A stretch of 64,000 bases of DNA from Hyphomicrobium_B sp001006785 (lineage in GTDB: Bacteria > Pseudomonadota > Alphaproteobacteria > Rhizobiales > Hyphomicrobiaceae), in contig NZ_CDHO01000003.1 in assembly GCF_001006785.1 (NCBI RefSeq), positions 496,001 to 560,000 of the forward strand, given 5' to 3'. The position numbers and the translations under genes are program-made. This document shows, one piece after another, positions 32,085 to 41,737 of this stretch. Each line of letters begins with the position of its first letter. Position 1 is the stretch's first letter. A model generated the notes under the pieces. The model had not been told where the DNA came from, made no database searches, and worked only from the letters and a program-made list of their open reading frames with translations.

Positions 32085-33860
32085 CTACATATGGAAGAAC
32101 CAGTTGGCGAACAGCACCGTGCCCAAGCCCGCGAGAAGCGTCAGGTACGGCAGAATTCCGGCCTTGCGGCTGACCATCTCGCCAGGAGCAACGCCGAGGT
32201 CTTCATACATGTGCGCCGGGAACCGGCCCTTGTCCTGGACGTAGTGACGGAACCAGAACACCGGCAGGATCAGCGACGCGGTGAACAAACCGGACCACAG
32301 AGCATTCGGATTCCAGACCTTCGCGCCAGCGCCCATGAACGTTGCGTTGACGAATGCGAGGATGGCTCCAAGCGCGATGAGGATCGTCGGCGCTTTCCAC
32401 GGACGCGGACGGTCGGCGTTGTCGATACGATGGATCCAACCCGAGTTCAGGTTGAGGAAGTTGAAGATGATGTAACCGCAGTTCGAAACCGCAAGAATGA
32501 AGAAGAAGCTTGCAGCATCGGCACAGGCGATCGCCATCAGGCAGAGGTTGGCGATAAGGTCGGTCCACATGGCGCTGGTCGGCGCACCGTGGTGGTTCGT
32601 GTGGCTGAGATAGCGCGGCAGCCAACCATCGACGGACGCCTGGTAGAGCGTACGCGAAGAACCCGCCATCGTGGTCATGATCGACAGCATCAGCGCCATG
32701 ATCATCATCATCACGAGGAGGCCGGAAACCCAGCCGCTTCCGCCGACCATTCGGCCCATGGCTTCCGCGACACCCGAACCATCGACAACCGACGGAGCGA
32801 GCATTCCATCGAGGCCAAGAACGCCTTGGAACGTGAACGGAACGAGGATGAAGAGAAGGAGGCAAAGCAGTCCCGAGAAGAAGATCGCTTTGAACGTGTC
32901 GCTGCCCGGATTGCGGAACTCAGCCGTGTAGCAGACGGCCGTCTCGAACCCGTAGGTCGACCAAGCCGCGATGAAGAGACCGCCGAGCACCAGCGTCCAG
33001 CCGGGAATATCCCACTGGCCTGCAGCCGGAGCGTACGCTTCCTTCAAAGGCAGGATTGGAGAGTAGTTCGACCAGTCGATTTGGCCCGTCAGGATCGGAA
33101 CGATACCGACGATCAGCATCGGGATGATGACGACCAGACCGATATACTTCTGGACGTTCGCCGTACCGACGATGCCTCTGTGCTGGATCGCGAAGGTCAA
33201 CAGCATCAGCGCTGCGCCGATGAAGAACGCGGAGTTGAACGAGAAATGCACCGGTCCAATCGCGCCGGATGCGAGGCTCCACTCGCGAATTGCCGGCGTG
33301 AAGGCCGCGACGCCATCCGCGCTCAGCAGTGCCGAGATCGCATCCTGAGCGGTTTTTCCGCTGTTGGCTGCGAGCCATTCGATGACACGCGGGCTATCCG
33401 GAGCGATGCTCGAGGCGTGCGCGCTGATCCATGCCGCGACTTGCGGTGCATCAGCTGGCGGAATTGGCGCCAGAGCATTCAGAATGTAAGCGGCCGCGAT
33501 CGACGAACCGAGCGACAGCACGGGCGTCCATGCGAACCAGTTGCACCACACGGACAGCGGCGCAATCCACTTTCCATAGCGGAGCCATGCAGCGGCGCCG
33601 TAAACGGAGGCACCACCTGACTTGTTGGGAAAAAGGCCGGCGATTTCAGCATATGTGAAGGATTGGATAAATCCCATGATCATCGAAACCGTCCAGACAA
33701 GGAAAGCAACCTTGCCGACCGTTCCGGCGATCCCGCCGATCGAGAACAACACCAGAGCAGGAACGCCGCTCGCAACCCAGAACGCCCCCCGCCAATCGAT
33801 ACCTCTTACTAGTTCTGTAGACGCGGGCTCACCTATTGCCCGACTCGCCGTATGGTCCAT
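32085..33860 (-). CDS. APC family amino acid/amine permease
   Basis: A 591-residue polytopic membrane protein with about 12-14 helices. It has the APC opening (helix 1 near residues 25-47 with a G-G-I-A-G unwound region) and a long hydrophilic insertion near residues 140-200. The family moves amino acids and amines by antiport or proton symport. Its place between etfA and the gcvT-like gene in a trimethylamine operon suggests uptake of a methylated amine or a related compound; specificity is inferred only from context. Confidence 0.82.
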   Translation of the reverse strand: MDHTASRAIGEPASTELVRGIDWRGAFWVASGVPALVLFSIGGIAGTVGKVAFLVWTVSMIMGFIQSFTYAEIAGLFPNKSGGASVYGAAAWLRYGKWIAPLSVWCNWFAWTPVLSLGSSIAAAYILNALAPIPPADAPQVAAWISAHASSIAPDSPRVIEWLAANSGKTAQDAISALLSADGVAAFTPAIREWSLASGAIGPVHFSFNSAFFIGAALMLLTFAIQHRGIVGTANVQKYIGLVVIIPMLIVGIVPILTGQIDWSNYSPILPLKEAYAPAAGQWDIPGWTLVLGGLFIAAWSTYGFETAVCYTAEFRNPGSDTFKAIFFSGLLCLLLFILVPFTFQGVLGLDGMLAPSVVDGSGVAEAMGRMVGGSGWVSGLLVMMMIMALMLSIMTTMAGSSRTLYQASVDGWLPRYLSHTNHHGAPTSAMWTDLIANLCLMAIACADAASFFFILAVSNCGYIIFNFLNLNSGWIHRIDNADRPRPWKAPTILIALGAILAFVNATFMGAGAKVWNPNALWSGLFTASLILPVFWFRHYVQDKGRFPAHMYEDLGVAPGEMVSRKAGILPYLTLLAGLGTVLFANWFFHM

Positions 33861-33919
33861 TTTTCGCTCCCATGGTTTCTTTCATTTTTTCCTGCTTTGG
33901 ATAGTTTTTCGTGCCGTAA

Positions 33920-34885
33920 TCAGTTGAATTGTGCTTCGAGCTCCTTTGCGAATTCGAAGATGTCCATGCAGACGCCGTAGGTTGCGACGTTGAAGATCGG
34001 CGCTTCCGGATCGGTGTTGACGGCGATGATGGTGTCGACGTGCTTCATGCCGTAGAGGTGCTGCACGGCGCCTGAGATGCCGAGCGCGACGTAGACTTTG
34101 CAGGCGCTCGCGACCTTGCCGGATTGCCCGACCTGATGCGGCTTCGGCAGCCATCCGGAATCGACGATCGGGCGCGAGCAGCCGAACGTGAAGCCGAGCC
34201 GGTCGGCGAGCCCTTCGAAGCGCGGGAGGTTGTCTTTTTCCTGGATGCCGCGGCCGACGGAGAGAATGTATTCGGCTTTCGCGATATCGATGTTCGACTG
34301 CGGCGCTTCGATGTAGCCCGTGTGCTGCATGCTCTCGGAGGCCTGGATGAGATTGGGCTCGATCGCCGTGCGCTTGGCGCTGCCTTTGGCGTCGGGCACC
34401 GGATACGTCGCGCCGCGAAGCGCCAGCACGACGATCTTGCGGTCCGGGAACGCCACCTCGAGGTTGACCTTGTTGCCGTAGGCGCCGCGCGTCGCGGTCA
34501 GGCCGGTGGCGTCGGCCGAAAGCGCCAGCACGTCGCTCGCAAAGCCCGCGCCGAGCCGCGCCGCGATGGCCGCCGCGAGCGCCATGCCGTTGACGGTATG
34601 GCCGAGCAGGATCAGCTCGGGCTGGTACGTCTTGCCGAGTTCCAGAACGCACTCTTCATAGACGTGCGGATCGAAGTGATCGGCCGGCGCCTTGACCTGC
34701 ACGATCTCGTCGACGCCCGCGAGGTCGAGCGAGTCGGCGATCGCGCCGATGTCGTTGCCGATGACGGCGACGACGACCGGACCGCCGAGGCCCGCCTTCA
34801 CCTGCTGCGCCGCCCCGATCGCTTCCCGGGTGATGTCGCGAACCACGCCGTTCAGATGTTCGGCGACGATGAGAATGCCGGCCAT
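33920..34885 (-). CDS. etfA: Electron transfer flavoprotein alpha subunit
   Basis: A 321-residue EtfA with the C-terminal FAD-binding signature (V-G-Q-S-G-K-V, then A-L-G-I-S-G-A-V-Q-H, then N-x-D-P-E-A-P-I-F). It starts 2 bp after the stop of the FeS-EtfB fusion, so both ETF subunits come from one transcript. The ETF takes electrons from trimethylamine dehydrogenase, encoded at the head of the operon. No separate etfB gene exists here; the beta subunit is the C-terminal domain of the upstream protein. Confidence 0.94.
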   Translation of the reverse strand: MAGILIVAEHLNGVVRDITREAIGAAQQVKAGLGGPVVVAVIGNDIGAIADSLDLAGVDEIVQVKAPADHFDPHVYEECVLELGKTYQPELILLGHTVNGMALAAAIAARLGAGFASDVLALSADATGLTATRGAYGNKVNLEVAFPDRKIVVLALRGATYPVPDAKGSAKRTAIEPNLIQASESMQHTGYIEAPQSNIDIAKAEYILSVGRGIQEKDNLPRFEGLADRLGFTFGCSRPIVDSGWLPKPHQVGQSGKVASACKVYVALGISGAVQHLYGMKHVDTIIAVNTDPEAPIFNVATYGVCMDIFEFAKELEAQFN

Positions 34886-34887
34886 GA

Positions 34888-37800
34888 TCAGCCCTTCTTT
34901 TCACGAATGAGGTTGGCGATGAACTTCGCGATCTCCGCCGGCGTGCCGGTCAGCATCTCGGCTTTCGACTGCTCGGGGATGTACATGCGCTTGACGACGT
35001 AGCCGCCGCTGCCGTCGACGACGCCCGCGCCGCTGACGACGACGAGCGGCTTCTGCTTCGCCTGCTTGACCATCTTCATGGTCGCGAAGCGCGGCGTGTT
35101 GATGCCGGTCTGGATGGCGACGACGGCCGGCGCCTTGAGATCGAAGTTGTGCCGGAGGCCGCCTTCGAGTTCACGCGCGAGCTTCAGCGGACCCTTGCCG
35201 TCCCACTCGAAGCCGACGACGACAGCGGCATGCGGCAGGCCGAGAATGCGTGCGAGCGCGGTACCGGTGGCGCCGTGCGCCTGGTCGCCCGACTGCACGC
35301 CCGAGAACACGAGATCGGGATCTTCCGCCTTCGCGACGCCGGCGATGGCGCGCGCGATGGTGATCGGATCGGCGTTGGCGAGCGAGTCGTCCCAGATCCG
35401 CACCGCCCGGTGCGCGCCTTTAGCGAGCGCCTTGAGCAGCGACGCATCGGCATCGCCGTCGCCGACGGTGACGGCCACGACTTCGCCGCCGCCCTGCTTC
35501 TCGACGCAGCGGAGCGCTTCCTCGAGCGCCGCGTCGTCCCACTCGTTCAAGGAGAACTCCATGAACTCGCGGCGCACGTCGCGGCCGTCGGCGGTGAAGC
35601 CGTATTCGTCACCGAGCTTGGCGACGTTCTTGATGGTGACGAGAATGCGCAGGCCGGTCTTCGGCGGCGCCTGATAGTCGGCGAACGTCGCCGGCGTGAC
35701 GGGCTTCAGTCCGTCCCACGAGACCGGCGTCAGCTTCTGTTCGACGGCCGGTGCCGCGGGTGCCGCGGCAGGTGCAGCATCCGGCGCCTTCGCTTCCGGT
35801 GCAGGTGCTACTTCGGCGGGAGCTTGCGTTGGTGCAGCTGGTGTCGCCGGAGCCTGCTCCGCAACGGCGGCCGGAGCTGCAGCGAGCGCCACGGGGGCGG
35901 CCGCCACCGGCAGGCTCGCGAGCCGCGCCGAGATCACGGCGTCGAGCTTCGTCGCCACCGCATCCGAGATGTGCGTTGCGATCGCGGCGACGAGGCGGTC
36001 GGCGAGCGGCGGCAGATCCTTGAGGTTGAGCGACTTCAGCTCGATGGCTTCCGCGACCAGCTCGGCCAGATCCTGGACGACGAAATCCTTCTCGTGCCCG
36101 CCGGTCTTTCGAGCATCCTCAAACATGGTCAGGTCCTTTGGACAGCAAGTGACGAAGATATCGATGTTGAGCGCCGCCGCTTCGTGCACGCGGTTCTCGG
36201 AGGGCTTCTGCGTGCCCTGCGTATCGGGGATCCAGATGCGTCCGCCGCCGGCGCCGCAGCAGAACGAGTTGTCGCGATTGCGCGGCATCTCGATCAGCTC
36301 GCAGCCGATCAGCTCCAGCACCTTGCGCGGCGCGTCGTAGCCGCCGTTCAGGCGCCCGAGATGGCACGGGTCATGGAACGTGACGCGCTTGTTGAGCGGC
36401 TTTTTGACTTTGAGGCGGCCGCTGGTCAGAAGGTCGGCGAGCACGCTCGAATAGTGCTCGATCGGCGCGACCTCGCCGAAGGCCGGGTATTCGTTCTTGA
36501 TCGTGTTGTAGCTGTGCGGGTCGGTGGTGATGATGCGCTGGAACGGCTTCGCGCCCTGCATCTGCTCGATGTTGTGGCTCGCGAGTTCCTCATAGAGGCC
36601 CTCTTCGCCGACGCGGCGCACGTCGTTGCCCGCCGTCTTCTCGCCCTCGTGCAGCAGCGCGAAGTCTTCGCGTGCGGCTTTGAGGAGCCGCGCCACCGTC
36701 TGGCTGACCTTCTGGTTGCGCGGATCGAAGGAGGCGAAGTCGCCGACGAACCACAGCGTCGGGGCGGCATCCTCGCGGATGTCCTTGACGCGGAACTCGA
36801 GCGCCTTCGTCCATTGCGAGCGCTTGCGCGAGTTCTCGCCGAAGCTGTTGCCGGTGTCGCCGATCTGCACGATCGTGTTGCGCAGCAAGGGGTCCATCGT
36901 GCCCTGCTCGACGAGATGCCGACGCATGCGCACGATGAGGGACGGATGTTCGATGCCGACCGGGCAGATCTCCTGGCAGGCGCCGCAGGTGCGGCAGGCC
37001 CAGAGCGTCTCCGGCGCGATGACGCCGCCGACGAGATCGAGCGCCGGCGACGAGCAGCCCTTGGCCTCGTCGTTGTAGGCGCGCAGATCGAGAATGAAGT
37101 CGCGCGGGCTGAGCGGATATCCGGCCGTCCGCGCCGGACAGGCTTCATGACAACGGCCGCACTTGGTGCAGGCGTCGAGATGCAGCATGTCCTTCCAGGT
37201 GAAGTCCTCGATCGCGGAAATGCCGGCCTTCTCGGCGTCCTTGGGCTCGCCCGGCAACAGCGCCAGCGGCTGCTTGTTGCGGAAGATCAGCGATCCGACG
37301 GCGGCGATGATGTGCTTGGCCTTGTACCACGGGATCGCGGCCGTGAACGTCAGCGCCAGGATGCCGTGCATCCACCAGTTCGTATGCCGGATCGCGGCCG
37401 CCGTTTCTTCCGTCACGCCGGCGCCGGTCAGCACCTTCGACAGCGCGAGGCCGACCGGCGACCACGCCGCCCACGCGGGCTTGTCGATGATGAGGCCGCA
37501 GGCTTCCTGCAGGAAGCCCGAGCATTCGATGAGCAGCAGCGAGACGACGAAGACCCAGTCCTCGATGCGCCAGCCTTCGGCGACGGCGCGCAGCTCCGTC
37601 TCGCCGCGATAGTTGCGCACGTAGTCGAGCTTCTTGGGCTTGATCAGCGCCCGGCGCACGATCATGTAGACGAGGCCGATGATCAGGGACAGATGTCCGA
37701 GATCGAGCAGCAGGCTCATGATCAGATAGAACTTGCCCTTGACGAACGTGATGCCCGTCAGCGGCTTCAGAAGATCGACCTCGATGAAATAGAGCGTCGT

Positions 37801-38079
37801 CGCGATGGCGCCGAACAGATAGCCGTAGAAGATGCCCTTGTGCGCGAGGCCCGCCCAGCGATCGCGCCGCCTGAGCGTGCGATGCGAGAAGATGTCCTTC
37901 AGCCCACGAACGACGCGGTCGTAAAGCTCGAGCGGCTCGACCAGCGACTTGCCACGCGCATACTTCGCGATGTGCGCATACGCCCCGTACAGGAACACCG
38001 CCATCGACAGCGTGCCGAGCATGTAGAACATGATCAGCTGCTGCGTGTTGATGCCCCAAAATAGCTCGCGCGATTCCAC
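34888..38079 (-). CDS. Membrane FeS oxidoreductase (HdrDE-like) fused to EtfB
   Basis: This 1063-residue protein joins four parts. Residues 1-270 form about five transmembrane helices of the nitrate-reductase-gamma/HdrE type. Next are two 4Fe-4S motifs (C-T-K-C-G-R-C...C-P and C-R-T-C-G-A-C...C-P). A CCG domain follows, with D-P-C-H-L-G, a C-C-G-A-G-G-G block and a later V-T-C-C-P. Then comes an Ala/Pro-rich linker of about 70 residues and, from about residue 815, a complete EtfB. A separate DgcB-type FeS protein next to etfAB is known from dimethylglycine catabolism; here the FeS part and EtfB are one chain. It would pass electrons from trimethylamine dehydrogenase to quinone without a classical ETF-quinone oxidoreductase (inference). 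Confidence 0.9.
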   Translation of the reverse strand: MESRELFWGINTQQLIMFYMLGTLSMAVFLYGAYAHIAKYARGKSLVEPLELYDRVVRGLKDIFSHRTLRRRDRWAGLAHKGIFYGYLFGAIATTLYFIEVDLLKPLTGITFVKGKFYLIMSLLLDLGHLSLIIGLVYMIVRRALIKPKKLDYVRNYRGETELRAVAEGWRIEDWVFVVSLLLIECSGFLQEACGLIIDKPAWAAWSPVGLALSKVLTGAGVTEETAAAIRHTNWWMHGILALTFTAAIPWYKAKHIIAAVGSLIFRNKQPLALLPGEPKDAEKAGISAIEDFTWKDMLHLDACTKCGRCHEACPARTAGYPLSPRDFILDLRAYNDEAKGCSSPALDLVGGVIAPETLWACRTCGACQEICPVGIEHPSLIVRMRRHLVEQGTMDPLLRNTIVQIGDTGNSFGENSRKRSQWTKALEFRVKDIREDAAPTLWFVGDFASFDPRNQKVSQTVARLLKAAREDFALLHEGEKTAGNDVRRVGEEGLYEELASHNIEQMQGAKPFQRIITTDPHSYNTIKNEYPAFGEVAPIEHYSSVLADLLTSGRLKVKKPLNKRVTFHDPCHLGRLNGGYDAPRKVLELIGCELIEMPRNRDNSFCCGAGGGRIWIPDTQGTQKPSENRVHEAAALNIDIFVTCCPKDLTMFEDARKTGGHEKDFVVQDLAELVAEAIELKSLNLKDLPPLADRLVAAIATHISDAVATKLDAVISARLASLPVAAAPVALAAAPAAVAEQAPATPAAPTQAPAEVAPAPEAKAPDAAPAAAPAAPAVEQKLTPVSWDGLKPVTPATFADYQAPPKTGLRILVTIKNVAKLGDEYGFTADGRDVRREFMEFSLNEWDDAALEEALRCVEKQGGGEVVAVTVGDGDADASLLKALAKGAHRAVRIWDDSLANADPITIARAIAGVAKAEDPDLVFSGVQSGDQAHGATGTALARILGLPHAAVVVGFEWDGKGPLKLARELEGGLRHNFDLKAPAVVAIQTGINTPRFATMKMVKQAKQKPLVVVSGAGVVDGSGGYVVKRMYIPEQSKAEMLTGTPAEIAKFIANLIREKKG

Positions 38080-38171
38080 CGATTTGTTCCTATCGATCCA
38101 CGGCAGTGGGCCGTGGCGGATGCATCAATGCAAATGAATGCGTGGCGACAGCAATGCAGTCGCATGGAAAT

Positions 38172-38200
38172 GCCGAGCCGGCACTGGACGCCGGCTCGGC
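38172..38200. other. GC-rich hairpin between tmd and the FeS-EtfB gene
   Basis: GCCGAGCCGGC and GCCGGCTCGGC form a perfect 11-bp stem with a 7-nt loop in the 133-bp gap. The T-run on the minus strand is weak (ATTTCC), so partial termination or mRNA stabilisation after tmd is plausible. Confidence 0.5.
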
Positions 38201-38212
38201 AAGGATAGGCGC

Positions 38213-40402
38213 TTAACCCACCGTTTCGCGGTCAGAGATCTTGGGATAGGTCTCGTGACCCCAAACCTGGCGCTCACGGATCCAAGGCTGCGCACGCTGC
38301 GGGTTGGAGGACTCGAATTCCCGAGCGATGCGATGCCCTTCGAACACGGCCTGTGCAATGAGGCCGGGAGCGAAACAGTCACCTGCTTGATAGACTGCCT
38401 GGATGTCGCGCTTCTCCCATTCGTCTTTACGCTTCGCGAGTTCGCGATAGAGACTGTCGTTCGGAACGCGCGCCGTGCAGACCACGAGCGTATCGAACGG
38501 AACCTCGACGACATCCGTACCTGCGCGACGCGGAAGCTCGCCCGTCTTCGGTCCGAGATTGCGCTTGTAGCCGTCGCGGAAGAGATAGTACGCGGTGGCC
38601 TTCCCGGGCTCGACCTTGGTCAGCCAATGGCTGGTCAGCTCGTGGATCTTCTTCTCGTACATCATGCGGTGAAGGTTCGGCGCTTCAAGCGTGAAGTGCG
38701 TGTACGGCGCGACACCCTTGAGCGGAGACAGGATCTTCACGTGCTTGCCGCGATCGGCGAGATATTCCGCGATCGAAACGCCCGTGAAATAACCGTCGCA
38801 GTCGACAACGAGAACATTGTCGCCAACCGGCTTGTTCTGCATCAGGATTTGTTCCGGCGTGCAGATGTACGGCAGCGAGGCGTCGATGCCCTCAACGGGA
38901 CCATGCGTGACGAAGTTCGTGCCGTCGGTCGCCCAATGCGAACCGGTGGCGAGCACAACCTTGTCGGCGCCGTAGTTGAGGATGTCTTCCGCCGTCATCT
39001 TGCCGATGCCGGTGTGAACCTCGACCGACTTCAGCTTCTGCAGCTGCAGCTGGCGATAGATCGCAACGCGACCCCACTCTGCGAGACCCGGATACTTGAC
39101 GACCTTACGGATACGGCCGCCGATTTCGGCGTCTGCTTCGCGAAGGTGGACGTCATATCCACGCTCACCGAGAACACGGGCGCATTCCATGCCGGCCGGA
39201 CCAGCACCGACCACCAGAACCGAGCACGTGTCTTTGGTTTTGGCGAACTTCTCAGGATGCCAGCCACGACGATATTCTTCGTTGGCCGTAGCGTTCTGCG
39301 TGCAGATCATCGGCGGGCCGCCGATTTCCCAGCGCGAGATGCAGACGTTGCAGCCGATGCATTCGCGGATGTCTTCGTAGCGGCCTTCTTCGATCTTCTT
39401 CGGAATGAAGGGATCGGCGATCGACGGACGCGCGAAGCCGAGAATGTCGAGACGGCCTTCGCGAATGCGAGCGGCCATATCGTCGGGGCTCGTTTCACGG
39501 CTGACGCCGAGAACCGGCACCTTCGCCGCCTTTTTGCAATCGTCCGTCCAGTTGCGCTGATGACCTGCCTTGTAGAAGCGCGACGGACCAGCGTCTTCGC
39601 CCCACTCAGCGATGTCGCCGACGTTGAGGTCCCAGAGATCGAGCAGGCCCTTGCTGTCGACGAGTTCGACGAACTTGATGCCTTCGTCCAGAGCTTCGAC
39701 GCCGTCGGCGCCATAGAGCGTGTCGACCGCAAAGCGCGTGGCGATCGCGGCTTCATGACCGACGGCCGCCTTCACCTTCTCGAGCGTCTCGACCCAGAAG
39801 CGGGCGCGGTTTTCGAACGAGCCGCCGTACCCGTCGGTGCGATGGTTGTAGTATTTCGAAAGGAACTGCAGCGGCAGGTAGCTGTGCGCGCCGTAGACGT
39901 ACACGATGTCGAAGCCGGCCTGGACCGAACGCTTCGCCGCCTCGACGTACAGGTTCTGGAGATGCTTGATGTCGTCCAGATCAGCTTCGTGGCAGTAGGT
40001 CAGATATTCGAACTCGGATGCCTGCGAAGTCGGGCCGTAGGAGATCGCGCGCGATTCCATGCACGGCGCGTGCGAGCCGCCGTACCAGAGTTCGACGCCG
40101 CCGAGTGCGCCGTGCTTATGCAGGCTGTCGTTGAGATGACGCAGGTTGATGACGTCGCCTTCGTCCCAGATGCGCGCGGAAACGCGGTGGCAGTCGTCGG
40201 ATTCCGGCGAAATCGAGCAGTACTCTGTGCAGCAGGCGCCCCATCCCCCTTCAGCCTTCATGCCACGATGGGCGGCCTGGGTTCCGGGCTTCTCCGATCC
40301 GGCGCCGATGCAATGCGGCACCTGGTAGAACCGGTTCTTCATCGTCTTCGGACCGATCTTGATCGGCTCAAAAAGAATGTCGTGTTTGGGGTTTCTTGCC
40401 AT
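38213..40402 (-). CDS. tmd: Trimethylamine dehydrogenase
   Basis: The 729-residue protein matches Methylophilus trimethylamine dehydrogenase along its whole length: an FMN TIM barrel, a [4Fe-4S] region and a C-terminal nucleotide-binding part. Visible residues, numbered without Met, are Cys30 for the 6-S-cysteinyl FMN link, the cluster ligands C-I-G-C-N-V-C and C-T-Q-N, and the aromatic-bowl tryptophans in A-E-W-G-E-D and S-R-W-E. Tyr60, Ser74 and Trp105 agree with the trimethylamine rather than the dimethylamine enzyme, where as I recall they are Gln, Thr and Phe. It oxidises TMA to DMA and formaldehyde without O2 and donates to ETF. GAGAGGA precedes the ATG. Confidence 0.93.
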   Translation of the reverse strand: MARNPKHDILFEPIKIGPKTMKNRFYQVPHCIGAGSEKPGTQAAHRGMKAEGGWGACCTEYCSISPESDDCHRVSARIWDEGDVINLRHLNDSLHKHGALGGVELWYGGSHAPCMESRAISYGPTSQASEFEYLTYCHEADLDDIKHLQNLYVEAAKRSVQAGFDIVYVYGAHSYLPLQFLSKYYNHRTDGYGGSFENRARFWVETLEKVKAAVGHEAAIATRFAVDTLYGADGVEALDEGIKFVELVDSKGLLDLWDLNVGDIAEWGEDAGPSRFYKAGHQRNWTDDCKKAAKVPVLGVSRETSPDDMAARIREGRLDILGFARPSIADPFIPKKIEEGRYEDIRECIGCNVCISRWEIGGPPMICTQNATANEEYRRGWHPEKFAKTKDTCSVLVVGAGPAGMECARVLGERGYDVHLREADAEIGGRIRKVVKYPGLAEWGRVAIYRQLQLQKLKSVEVHTGIGKMTAEDILNYGADKVVLATGSHWATDGTNFVTHGPVEGIDASLPYICTPEQILMQNKPVGDNVLVVDCDGYFTGVSIAEYLADRGKHVKILSPLKGVAPYTHFTLEAPNLHRMMYEKKIHELTSHWLTKVEPGKATAYYLFRDGYKRNLGPKTGELPRRAGTDVVEVPFDTLVVCTARVPNDSLYRELAKRKDEWEKRDIQAVYQAGDCFAPGLIAQAVFEGHRIAREFESSNPQRAQPWIRERQVWGHETYPKISDRETVG

Positions 40403-40901
40403 GGGCGATCCTCTCCCTCATCAGGGAACCACTTTGGACCATTATTGTCCATTTTGGTCGATAATGTCACTATCCATAGGTCCAAAATTTTCAACCTGGC
40501 AACCAGAAAAAAGTGGTTGAGGGCCCAAAATGGTCGTTCAGAAATGCATATTGCAACGCAACAAAGGCAGCAAAATCGCACAAAAAATTAGCACCTGCGA
40601 CCAAAAAACACTGAAAAATAAAGTCGAATCCATTTGGTTTAAGATGGTTGATAATCGGCCAACAGCATGTTAGAATTTTTTAAATTCTCGCAACGCAAAA
40701 TCGGTTGGTCGACCATGGAAAACCAAATGACGCAAAAAAGATCAGCTCACAGCTTATTCCTGCGCCAGTTGGCTGGCCCTGTGAGCTATCGACGACCGGT
40801 CAGATTCGCGGACGAGAACTGAGCAGGAGCAAGCCGCAGCCCATTCCGACGGGTTATGCGGGAACGTTCGATCGCAATGCCCTAACTGGAAGAAGCACAG
40901 C
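40403..40901. promoter_or_regulatory. AT-rich divergent promoter region of tmd and the GntR gene
   Basis: This 499-bp region is clearly AT-richer than its surroundings and holds no gene. It contains the perfect palindrome TGGTCGACCA (40706-40715), a TGGT-N2-ACCA arrangement typical of GntR/FadR operators. Related half-sites occur elsewhere: TTTTGGTCG (about 40452-40460), AATGGTCG (about 40529-40536) and CGACCAAAAAA (about 40598-40608). GGAC-N7-GTCC overlaps about 40436-40450, close to the tmd start. These are the best candidates for binding by the adjacent regulator. Confidence 0.5.
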
Positions 40902-41678
40902 ATGGACGACCGAGTGAGCGAAGCCCTACCGCCTTGGGAATTGAGCAGGGACAATCATCCGCTCATCAAGGAACGCGTGAAAGCTGCAGCCGACGCACTG
41001 TTTCATCAGATCGCGTCCGGCCAGTATTCGTATGGAACCCGCCTCGCTTCCGAACGTGATCTCGCCAAGGAATTCTCGCTCAGCCGCGCGGCGATCCGGC
41101 AAGTCATCGACTTTCTCGAAACCTATGCCGTCGTAAAGCGCCAGCCGAACAGCGGCACGTTCGTGAATTACGTCCCGCCGAAGAATGGCTTCTCCATCGC
41201 AAATGCGAAGACCGGAGAAAGCCACCTGATGGACATCCGGGCGATAGCCGAAACCGCATCACCGCTCGAAATGAACATTCTCTGCTCGATCATCGAGCCG
41301 GAGATGGTCCGGATCGCGGCGCTCTACATGTCGGTACGCGACCTCGCGAATTTGCGGAGCGTGTTCGACGAAATCGAAAAAATCGTCACCGACGCGGAAC
41401 TCTTCGCACACCTCGAAAAGAAGTTCCTGATGACGATTGCCGAGGGAACGCATAACCGGCTGCTGATCACCGTCTACCGGATCGTGACGGAAGTTCGCCG
41501 GCAGCCGCACTGGTGCGCGACGCGCGTGAAATCCTTGACGCCCGAGCGCATCAGCGACACGCAGAACCGTTTGAAATCGCTTTATATGGCGTTGGAAAAT
41601 CACGACATCGAAAGCGCGGTCGAGTTCATGAAGCTCGTCATTGCAGGCGCGCAGGATGACCTGTTGAACGCGCGCTGA
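40902..41678 (+). CDS. GntR family regulator, FadR/FCD subgroup
   Basis: A 258-residue regulator with an N-terminal winged helix (about residues 20-90; L-A-S-E-R-D-L-A and S-R-A-A-I-R-Q are the GntR signature) and an all-helical C-terminal FCD ligand domain with metal-type histidines (H...E-G-T-H-N). It is divergent from tmd and is probably its local regulator, responding to a methylated amine or a product (inference). Its 3' end faces the substrate-binding protein gene; the 59-bp gap carries a 9-bp inverted repeat (41682-41690 with 41715-41723). Confidence 0.85.
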   Translation: MDDRVSEALPPWELSRDNHPLIKERVKAAADALFHQIASGQYSYGTRLASERDLAKEFSLSRAAIRQVIDFLETYAVVKRQPNSGTFVNYVPPKNGFSIANAKTGESHLMDIRAIAETASPLEMNILCSIIEPEMVRIAALYMSVRDLANLRSVFDEIEKIVTDAELFAHLEKKFLMTIAEGTHNRLLITVYRIVTEVRRQPHWCATRVKSLTPERISDTQNRLKSLYMALENHDIESAVEFMKLVIAGAQDDLLNAR

Positions 41679-41737
41679 TCCTCGAAGCGCTCGCAGAATT
41701 GCGGGTGCGTCTCCGCGCTTCGAAAGCGACAAACGCG

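Noticed and set aside
35149..38064. A plus-strand open frame of 971 codons opposite the FeS-EtfB fusion
   Set aside because: It is an antisense shadow of a high-GC gene with clear domains on the minus strand; its product is Arg-rich and has no domain.
38138..40591. An 817-codon plus-strand frame opposite tmd
   Set aside because: The minus strand encodes a full-length TMADH; the plus frame is low-information shadow coding.
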